Shown here piece after piece: positions 58,378-64,000 of a DNA stretch of 64,000 nucleotides. Made by a program: the position numbers and the translations under genes. A model generated the notes under the pieces. That model saw only the letters and a list, made by a program, of their open reading frames with translations, made no database searches and was not told the origin of the DNA. Source of the DNA: Microbacterium rhizomatis (GTDB lineage Bacteria; Actinomycetota; Actinomycetes; Actinomycetales; Microbacteriaceae); NCBI RefSeq assembly GCF_008710745.1, contig NZ_VYSA01000001.1, positions 868,001 through 932,000 of the forward strand, read 5' to 3'. Position 1 is the stretch's first letter. Every line of letters starts with the position of its first letter.

Positions 58378-58749
58378 TCAGCGCGCGCTGACCTTCACCG
58401 TGAAGGTGACGTTCTGGATCCCGCCGTTGCTGTTGCTGAGCACGATCTGCGTCGTGCCGACCGCGAGGGCGTTGACGCCAGGGTTGAACGTCGCAGTGGA
58501 GTCGACGTGGCCTTGCACGAATTCGGCGACCGCGGGGTCGGCGACGACGCCGGTGTAGCTGTCGACCGCGAGGCTGCCGGTGTTGATGTCGAGCATCTGC
58601 CCCACCTGGAGGTCGACGGTCGATCCCTGGAGCGCGCCGACGTCTTTGACGACGGGCGTGGTGACCGGCGTGACCGCCGGAGCGCACGCGCTCATCGCGA
58701 GGCCGAGGGTGAGGATGGCGGTGGCCGCGAGCAGTTTCGTGATCTTCAC
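58378..58749 (-). CDS. Small secreted lipoprotein
   Basis: 123 residues, function not recognised. Signal peptide with lipobox LAMSAC (cysteine about 22), a Pro/Thr/Val linker, then a beta-rich domain with VGTTQIVLSNSNGGIQNVTFTVKV (core VGTTQIVLSN), resembling bacterial Ig-like or BIG-type domains. Anchored to the outer face of the membrane. Divergent from the lipoprotein pair at 58841. Confidence 0.8.
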   Translation of the reverse strand: MKITKLLAATAILTLGLAMSACAPAVTPVTTPVVKDVGALQGSTVDLQVGQMLDINTGSLAVDSYTGVVADPAVAEFVQGHVDSTATFNPGVNALAVGTTQIVLSNSNGGIQNVTFTVKVSAR

Positions 58750-58792
58750 GCCCGTCAGTATCGCAGGTCGCGACCCGGCTGTCCGGTCGGGC

Positions 58793-58801
58793 TGTGGATA
58801 A
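58793..58801 (-). promoter_or_regulatory. Perfect DnaA-box sequence upstream of lipoprotein 1
   Basis: TGTGGATAA on the plus strand is TTATCCACA on the minus strand, the exact strong DnaA-box consensus. It lies 36 nt before the TACGGT -10 at 58829-58834. The same arrangement recurs before the paralogous gene. Confidence 0.5.
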
Positions 58802-58840
58802 CGTGAACGGGGCCTCCGTATTCGACATTACGGTGGTGCC

Positions 58841-59380
58841 GTGAAATCCCGGTTCTCCCCCGTCGCGCTCTTCCTGGTCGCCGTCATGATGAGCGGATGC
58901 TCAGGCCTGCCGGAACCCGTGGTCACGACGCCGCACACCACCGACGCCATGGCGTTCACGGCTGCAGAGCAGACGTACCGCAACTACATCGACGCCCTCA
59001 ACCACGTGGACCTGAACGACCCGTCGACGTTCGAGGCCGTGTACAGCTGGACAACGGGCGACGTCGAGACCGCTACTCGCGAGTCGATGACGCAGATGCA
59101 GTCTCTCGGATGGGTCGTGTCCGGCGACGCCACGATCCTGCTCGTGGTTCCCCATTCGATGGGCGGGCGCGACCCCGTGACCGCCGATCTCGCGGTCTGC
59201 GTCGACGTCGGAGCCGTGTCACTCGTCGATGCATCCGGGGCATCCGTGGTCGCCCCTTCGAGGACGGATGTGCAGAGCACATTGGCGACGCTGGAAGCGA
59301 ACGCCGAGAGTCCGACCGGCTGGCTCCTTGCCGAGGTCGTCGGTCGGATCGGCGAACCGACATGCCCGAGCTCCCTTTAG
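58841..59380 (+). CDS. Lipoprotein, first of a tandem paralogous pair
   Basis: 179 residues, function unknown. Lipobox MMSGCSG (cysteine 20). The domain has AEQTYRNYIDALNHVDLNDP, TFEAVYSWTTGDVETATRE and a C-terminal cysteine pair (LAVCVDVGAV, EPTCPS) that may form a disulfide. The GTG start lies 6 nt after TACGGT, so leaderless. The second copy follows at 59464 with about half of residues alike in the core. Confidence 0.8.
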   Translation: MKSRFSPVALFLVAVMMSGCSGLPEPVVTTPHTTDAMAFTAAEQTYRNYIDALNHVDLNDPSTFEAVYSWTTGDVETATRESMTQMQSLGWVVSGDATILLVVPHSMGGRDPVTADLAVCVDVGAVSLVDASGASVVAPSRTDVQSTLATLEANAESPTGWLLAEVVGRIGEPTCPSSL

Positions 59381-59416
59381 ACGTTCTGACGGAAATCCAC
59401 TCGCCCGAGGCCGACC

Positions 59417-59425
59417 TGTGGATAA
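59417..59425 (-). promoter_or_regulatory. Perfect DnaA-box sequence upstream of lipoprotein 2
   Basis: A second exact TGTGGATAA (TTATCCACA on the minus strand), 35 nt before the TACGGT -10 at 59452-59457. Promoter and box were evidently copied with the gene, or are kept by selection. Confidence 0.5.
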
Positions 59426-59463
59426 CTTTCGCGGCGTACCGTACTAGACGTTACGGTAGTGCC

Positions 59464-60006
59464 ATGAAGTCACCGATCCCTTTCATCGCCGTCGCCCTGC
59501 TGGCGGTGATGATCAGCGGATGTTCGGGCCAGCCCTCACCCGAAGCATTCACCCCCACGCCCGCGTTCGCCAGCGAGGAAGAAGCGTTCGCCGCCGCCGA
59601 GCAGACCTACCGCAACTACGTCGATGCGCTCAACAAGGTTGATCTGAGCGATCCGCACACCTTCGAGGAGGTGTACGACTGGACCACGGGCGACGCGTAC
59701 GCCACAGCCCGAGAGACGTTCAGTCAGATGTCAGCAGATCGCTGGACCGTGTCGGGAGAAAGTGTCGCAAGCGTCGTCGTGCCCCTCTCCACGGAGGGCG
59801 GTTGGATGGCTCACACCGCATTCGCCGTGTGCCTCGACGTGTCGAGAGTGGAAGTCGTGGACAAGTCTGGGCAGTCGAAAGTGAGCGCCAATCGAGGTGC
59901 CGTTCAAAGCATGAAAGTGTCGCTGACGTCCTCCTCTGACAGTCCGACGCGGTGGCTCGTCAGCACTATAGAAGGTCGGGATGGTGATCCGGTTTGCGAC
60001 TCATGA
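59464..60006 (+). CDS. Lipoprotein, second of the tandem pair
   Basis: 180 residues. Lipobox VMISGCSG. AEQTYRNYVDALNKVDLSDP and TFEEVYDWTTGDAYATARE align with the first copy without gaps, and the terminal cysteines (FAVCLDVS, GDPVCDS) match. ATG is 6 nt after TACGGT (leaderless). It overlaps the start of the PKD-like secreted gene by 4 nt (ATGA), so those two are translationally coupled. Confidence 0.82.
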   Translation: MKSPIPFIAVALLAVMISGCSGQPSPEAFTPTPAFASEEEAFAAAEQTYRNYVDALNKVDLSDPHTFEEVYDWTTGDAYATARETFSQMSADRWTVSGESVASVVVPLSTEGGWMAHTAFAVCLDVSRVEVVDKSGQSKVSANRGAVQSMKVSLTSSSDSPTRWLVSTIEGRDGDPVCDS

Positions 60007-60788
60007 GAGGCCTCGCCATCTGCGTCATCGCGTTCTGCGCTGTTGTTGTCACGTCGACCGCAGCACATGCCGCGGAGTGTGGAGACGTTGGTTGGGCCGA
60101 ACATTGTGATGTCGAAAACTCGGGGTCGAGCGTCGATATCGGTGGTTCGGTCACGCACCCCGGCAGCGGCAACAACGACTCCTCCCCAGACGAGGGCACC
60201 GCGCCGGCCCCGGCACAGACCACCCCGGGGGTGGCGCCCGATGACCCGTGTCACCGGATCAACCGGTGCAACATGGACTACGAAGTCGGACTCATCCGCG
60301 AAATCACCCTCGCCGACCTCGTCTCCTTCACCCCCACCCCACCCACCCTCACCAACGAACCCGCCGGATACGGCATCACCAAACGACCCACCAACTTCAT
60401 CGCCACCAGCACCACCCAACTCATCCCCGGACGACTCCTCGACCTCGACGTCACCGTCCGCTTCACCCCCACCGCCTACCGATACGACTACGGCGACGGC
60501 ACCACCCAAACCACCAAAACCGGCGGAAAACCCTGGGCCGACCTCCACCTCACCACCTGGGCCCGCACCGACACCAGCCACGTCTACACCGAACGCGGCA
60601 CCTACCCCATCACCGTCACCACCCTCTACACCGCCGACGTCAACTTCGGCAACGGCTGGAGACCCGTCACCGGAAACGTCGAAGCCACCACCGGCAACTA
60701 CACCATCCGCGTCCTCGAAGCCCACACCGCCCTCGTCAACAAAAACTGCATCGAAGACCCCCACGGCACCGGCTGCCCCACCCGCTGA
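60003..60788 (+). CDS. Secreted PKD-like protein with a C/A-only wobble segment
   Basis: 261 residues. Sec signal peptide ending AHA|AE near 25, a disordered Ser/Gly/Pro region (to about 85), then a beta-rich domain with YRYDYGDGTTQTTKTGG and SHVYTERGTYPITVTTLY, the PKD/Ig pattern of cell-surface adhesion modules. No sorting signal or transmembrane tail. From about 60267 to the stop every codon ends in C or A, apart from ATG and TGG, whereas the first third uses normal G-rich wobble. A transferred or specially selected domain is inferred. Coupled to the lipoprotein gene upstream. Confidence 0.8.
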   Translation: MRGLAICVIAFCAVVVTSTAAHAAECGDVGWAEHCDVENSGSSVDIGGSVTHPGSGNNDSSPDEGTAPAPAQTTPGVAPDDPCHRINRCNMDYEVGLIREITLADLVSFTPTPPTLTNEPAGYGITKRPTNFIATSTTQLIPGRLLDLDVTVRFTPTAYRYDYGDGTTQTTKTGGKPWADLHLTTWARTDTSHVYTERGTYPITVTTLYTADVNFGNGWRPVTGNVEATTGNYTIRVLEAHTALVNKNCIEDPHGTGCPTR

Positions 60789-60822
60789 ACGCGGCGTCGC
60801 CGCACCCTGGCAGGATGAGCGC

Positions 60823-61761
60823 ATGTCCGACCGCTTGATGCTCCTCGATTCCGCCTCGCTGTACTTCCGCGCGTTCTACGGCGTGCCCGACACCGTCAAG
60901 GCACCTGACGGTGCGCCCGTCAACGCGGTGAGAGGGTTCCTCGACATCATCACGCGACTGGTCACCACGTACCGACCCACGCACCTCGTCGCCTGCTGGG
61001 ACGACGACTGGCGCCCCCAGTGGCGCGTCGATCTGATCCCGACGTACAAGACGCATCGCGTCGCCGAGGTCGTCGAGGTCGGGCCAGATATCGAGGTCGT
61101 CCCCGACCCGCTCGAAGTGCAGGTGCCCGTGATCCGCGAAGCGCTCGGCGCCCTCGGCATCAGGATCGTCGGCGCGGCAGCACACGAGGCCGACGACGTC
61201 ATCGGCACGCTCGCGACCAAGGCGGCGCTCCCCGTCGATATCGTCACGGGCGACCGCGACCTCTTCCAGCTCGTGGATGACGCCCGAGCCGTGCGCGTGA
61301 TCTACACGGCGCGCGGCATGAGCAACCTCGAGATCGTCACCGACGAGGTCGTCGTGAAGAAATACGGGGTGCTGCCGGGCCAGTACGCCGACTTCGCCAC
61401 CCTTCGCGGCGACTCGTCCGACGGGCTGCCCGGTGTCGCCGGCATCGGTGAGAAGTCGGCGGCGACCCTCCTCGCCGCGCACGGCGACCTGCAAGGCATC
61501 ATCGCCGCCGCCGAGGCCGGCGAGGGCATGTCCGCCGGGGTCCGCGCCAAGATCCTCGCCGGACTCCCCTACCTCGAGGTCGCCCCGACCGTCGTCGAGG
61601 TCGTCAAAGACCTCCCCGTCGACGACGCCGGCGCGCGGCTGCATCCTCTGACAGAACAAGAGCGAGCGGATGCTGTCGCCCTCGCCGAGCGCCGCGGCCT
61701 CGGTACCGCGATGGACCGTATCGTGACCGCTCTCGCGACCCTCGACCCACCTCGCCCCTGA
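60823..61761 (+). CDS. 5'-3' exonuclease (PolA-like N-terminal domain, stand-alone)
   Basis: 312 residues. LLDSASLYFRAFYGVP at the start, HEADDVIGTLA near 124, VTGDRDLFQLVDD near 143, GDSSDGLPGVAGIGEKSAATLL near 197 (core GDSSDGLPGVAGIG) and the helix-3-turn-helix are all present with their metal-binding aspartates. It acts on flaps or RNA primers in replication and repair. CAGGAT 6 nt before the ATG suggests a leaderless start. It is not fused to a polymerase. Confidence 0.93.
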   Translation: MSDRLMLLDSASLYFRAFYGVPDTVKAPDGAPVNAVRGFLDIITRLVTTYRPTHLVACWDDDWRPQWRVDLIPTYKTHRVAEVVEVGPDIEVVPDPLEVQVPVIREALGALGIRIVGAAAHEADDVIGTLATKAALPVDIVTGDRDLFQLVDDARAVRVIYTARGMSNLEIVTDEVVVKKYGVLPGQYADFATLRGDSSDGLPGVAGIGEKSAATLLAAHGDLQGIIAAAEAGEGMSAGVRAKILAGLPYLEVAPTVVEVVKDLPVDDAGARLHPLTEQERADAVALAERRGLGTAMDRIVTALATLDPPRP

Positions 61762-61841
61762 CCTCGTACTCCGCGGGGAGTACGCGCGAGCGGTCCCGTG
61801 GTCAGACGCCTCCCCGTACAGGCGGGCGTACGATCGAGCCC

Positions 61842-63023
61842 ATGCCAGGCGCCGAGTGGAACCGATCGGCGCTGGAAGCGGCGCCGCGCTTCCCGCCTCC
61901 GCCCGCAGTCACGCTCCTCGTCCCCGTCGCGATCGCGTTCATCGTCCAGGTGCCCGCGACGATCGCGATCTCGGTCTGGCAGCACGTCGGCCCGCTCCCG
62001 GCCTTCGCCAACACCCTGTTGGCCGCAACATCCGCTCTGGCACTGCTCGCGGCACGCCGCTGGCCCGGCCCGACGGTCGCCGTCGTCGCGGCGCTTGCGA
62101 CGATCGATCTGTTCGTCCCGCCCGACGCCGGGCCGCCCTCCATCGCGCTCGCGTTCGCCATCATCGGAGGGGTCGTCCGCGGTGCACGCACGTGGGCTCT
62201 GGTCGCGGTCGGCACGGCGTGGGTCACCGCCGTGGTCACGGCCGGAGTGGTCGGCCAGAGCTGGCATCCGTTCCGCATCGCTCTGGTGACCGTCGGATTG
62301 GCGGCGTGCTTCGCGATCGGCGAAGGCATTCGCTCCCGCTTCGAGCACGCAGCGGCCCGAAGAGCGCAGCTCAGCGAGCGCCGACTCGTCGCAGAGCAGG
62401 AGGAGCGCACCCGCATCGCGCGCGAGCTGCACGATGTGCTCGCCCACTCCCTCAGCCAGATCGCCGTACAGTCCGGCGTCGGCCTGCACCTCTTCGACCG
62501 CGAGCCTGAGCGCGCGCGCGAGGCCCTCGCCAGCATCCGCTCGCTCAGCGCCACCGGACTCGATGAGGTCCGTGGCGTGCTGACCTTCCTCCGCGGCGAT
62601 GAAGGGGGCGCGCCTCGTACGGCGCCGCTCACTCCGCAGCCGCAGCTGGCCGACCTTGCTCCCCTTGTCGCGCAGCGCTCCAGCATGGGACTGACCGTCA
62701 CTCTCGAGGACCGACTCGGTGGGGCGATGCCGTCCAGCGCCGTGCAGACCACCGCGTACCGGATCGCACAGGAGGCTCTCACGAACGTGGTCCGCCACTC
62801 GGCCGCCGTCACGGCGACGGTCACCCTCGCCCGAGTCGGTTCCGACCTCGTCGTCACGATCGAGGACGACGGCACCGGCGTCGAGGAAGCGCGCAGCGAG
62901 GGCGCCGGCATCCGCGGCATGCGCGAGCGAGCCGCCCTGGCCGATGGCAGCCTCGCGATCACCCCCACGGCGCGCGGCGGCACGACCGTGACGGCGCGCC
63001 TGCCCTGGGACGGCCCCCAGTGA
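61842..63023 (+). CDS. Sensor histidine kinase (NarL-type, HisKA_3)
   Basis: 393 residues. About five to six hydrophobic helices (20-160) form the sensor part. The phospho-acceptor is H197 in RELHDVLAHSLSQIAVQ. The ATPase domain has YRIAQEALTNVVRHS (N-box), DDGTG and GIRGMRERAAL. ATG is 7 nt after TACGAT (leaderless). The partner response regulator gene follows after 10 nt. The signal is unknown. Confidence 0.93.
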   Translation: MPGAEWNRSALEAAPRFPPPPAVTLLVPVAIAFIVQVPATIAISVWQHVGPLPAFANTLLAATSALALLAARRWPGPTVAVVAALATIDLFVPPDAGPPSIALAFAIIGGVVRGARTWALVAVGTAWVTAVVTAGVVGQSWHPFRIALVTVGLAACFAIGEGIRSRFEHAAARRAQLSERRLVAEQEERTRIARELHDVLAHSLSQIAVQSGVGLHLFDREPERAREALASIRSLSATGLDEVRGVLTFLRGDEGGAPRTAPLTPQPQLADLAPLVAQRSSMGLTVTLEDRLGGAMPSSAVQTTAYRIAQEALTNVVRHSAAVTATVTLARVGSDLVVTIEDDGTGVEEARSEGAGIRGMRERAALADGSLAITPTARGGTTVTARLPWDGPQ

Positions 63024-63033
63024 GGTCCGTCGC

Positions 63034-63696
63034 GTGATCCGCATCGCACTGGCCGACGACCACCAGCTGGTGCGCGCCGGGTTCCGCGCGCTCCTGGACT
63101 CGGAGCCTGACATGCAGGTCGTGGCCGAGGCATCCGGAGGTGAGCAGCTGCTGCGCGAACTGCGTCGCACACCGGTGGACATGGCACTCCTGGACATCCG
63201 GATGCCGGACGGCGACGGACTGTGGACCACGGAGCAGATCGCAGCCGACCCGCACCTCGACGGTGTCAGAGTGATCATCGTCACCACCTTCGAACTCGAC
63301 GAGTACGTCGCCAGGGCGATCCGCGCGGGTGCGAGCGGGTTCCTCCTGAAAGACACCGAGCCGGTCGAACTGATCCGTGCGGTGCGGGTCGTCGCCGACG
63401 GAGATGCCCTGCTGTCGCCGCGCGTCACGCGCCGACTGCTCGAGCGCGCGGCGATCGGGCTGCGGGATGCCGAGGCTCCACGCGAACTCGCGGCGCTCAC
63501 CGAGCGTGAGACCGAGGTCCTGAGGCTCGTCGGGAAGGGCCTGACGAACGATGAGATCGCCGCCGAGCTGTTCCTCTCACCACTCACCGCGAAGACCCAT
63601 GTGTCTCGCGTCATGCAGAAACTCCATGCGCGTGACCGCGTGCGTCTCGTCGTGATCGCCTACGAATCCGGTCTCGTCGTGCCCGGATGGCAGTAG
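63034..63696 (+). CDS. LuxR/NarL-family response regulator
   Basis: 220 residues. Receiver domain with acidic pair DD at 8-9, phospho-acceptor D54 in LLDIRMPDGDG and lysine in FLLKDTEP near 107. LuxR helix-turn-helix with LTEREVLRLVGKGLTNDEIAAELFLS-type sequence (core GKGLTNDEIAAELFLS) near 170. GTG start. Paired with the kinase just upstream; the targets may include the gene at 63832. Confidence 0.95.
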   Translation: MIRIALADDHQLVRAGFRALLDSEPDMQVVAEASGGEQLLRELRRTPVDMALLDIRMPDGDGLWTTEQIAADPHLDGVRVIIVTTFELDEYVARAIRAGASGFLLKDTEPVELIRAVRVVADGDALLSPRVTRRLLERAAIGLRDAEAPRELAALTERETEVLRLVGKGLTNDEIAAELFLSPLTAKTHVSRVMQKLHARDRVRLVVIAYESGLVVPGWQ

Positions 63697-63831
63697 GCCG
63701 GCAGAGACCTACTCCGGGGGAAGCATCCCGGTTCGCTCCCCCGGGCGGATTCGCCGCCGATCGCCGCAGCGTTGACTCGAGGTATCGATCGGGAGGCACG
63801 AGCCGCCCGATCCCGACCGAGAGGATCAGCA

Positions 63832-64000
63832 ATGTCATCGACTCTTGCAATCGCGGCACCCGCGGTCGCCGCGCACTTCGGACCGTGGGGATGGGGGCCC
63901 GGGCCGTGGCTCCTGCTGATCCCGCTCTTCTGGATCATCGTGCTCGGCATCTTTTTCGCGGTGTTCGGGCGCCGCTGGCGCCGATCCGCGCGTGAGAACG
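63832..64000 (+). CDS. Small single-helix membrane protein (partial)
   Basis: Runs off the window end; 56 residues visible. A short N-terminus, a GPWGWGPGPW stretch, then one hydrophobic helix (WLLLIPLFWIIVLGIFFAVF) followed by basic RRWRRSAREN. GAGG lies about 8 nt before the ATG. Small proteins of this shape often follow or accompany two-component systems. Function not recognised. Confidence 0.65.
   Translation, partial: MSSTLAIAAPAVAAHFGPWGWGPGPWLLLIPLFWIIVLGIFFAVFGRRWRRSAREN

Noticed and set aside
60043..60822. A second large protein in another frame over the PKD-like gene
   Set aside because: It is only Pro/Thr/Ser/Ala runs caused by the C-rich coding strand. The signal peptide, ATGA coupling and PKD motifs support the annotated frame.

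Overview
The window is high-GC DNA from an actinobacterium, most likely Microbacteriaceae and close to Microbacterium. The evidence is an RbpA gene, WhiA, OpcA, a SufBDC operon containing a Rieske ferredoxin, the linked order coaE-uvrB-uvrA-uvrC-rapZ-whiA-gap-pgk-tpiA-secG and tkt-tal-pgi-zwf-opcA-pgl, and many leaderless promoters with a TANNNT box 6-7 nt before the start codon. The taxonomy rests on gene content and order only. No rRNA, tRNA, integrase, transposase or CRISPR array was seen.

1-6.4 kb: an iron-regulated siderophore-interacting protein, a MalY/PatB-type lyase, and the Fe-S assembly operon sufB-sufD-Rieske-sufC-sufT on the minus strand. 6.4-10.7 kb: haem A synthase (ctaA) and haem O synthase (ctaB) surround an accessory island. 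In that island a DUF559/AbiEi-type nuclease gene is bracketed by 27-bp imperfect inverted repeats and flanked by two arrays of eight 18-bp direct repeats. This is the best candidate here for an undescribed system. 10.9-19.1 kb: a translationally coupled pentose-phosphate operon. 19.2-37.2 kb: a conserved minus-strand block holding rbpA, secG, lower glycolysis, sodA, whiA, rapZ, the UvrABC excision nuclease, coaE and rpsA, interrupted by a small divergent ohrR-like/zinc-ribbon pair.

37.4-56.2 kb: accessory metabolism and regulation. It includes a carboxylesterase, an alcohol dehydrogenase, a deazaflavin-type reductase, a TraR/DksA protein, FadD, a CDF exporter, a FUSC exporter with TetR and a GH2 glycosidase behind a perfect palindromic operator, a flavin monooxygenase, a QorR/Qor-like redox pair, a DHA2 drug exporter and a nucleoside deaminase. 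56.2-64 kb: a cold-shock gene with a long leader, a fatty-acid desaturase, one minus-strand lipoprotein, and a duplicated pair of lipoproteins whose promoters each carry a perfect DnaA-box sequence. The second lipoprotein gene overlaps a secreted PKD-like gene whose last ~170 codons use only C or A at the third position (Met and Trp excepted). A 5'-3' exonuclease, a two-component system and the start of a small membrane-protein gene close the window.

Working together: SIP (iron release), Suf (Fe-S assembly), CtaA/CtaB (haem A for cytochrome oxidase) and SodA form a respiration and iron-redox theme. tkt-tal-pgi-zwf-opcA-pgl with gap-pgk-tpiA form central carbon metabolism. uvrA and uvrB share a promoter motif resembling the actinobacterial RecA-NDp/PafBC DNA-damage promoter.
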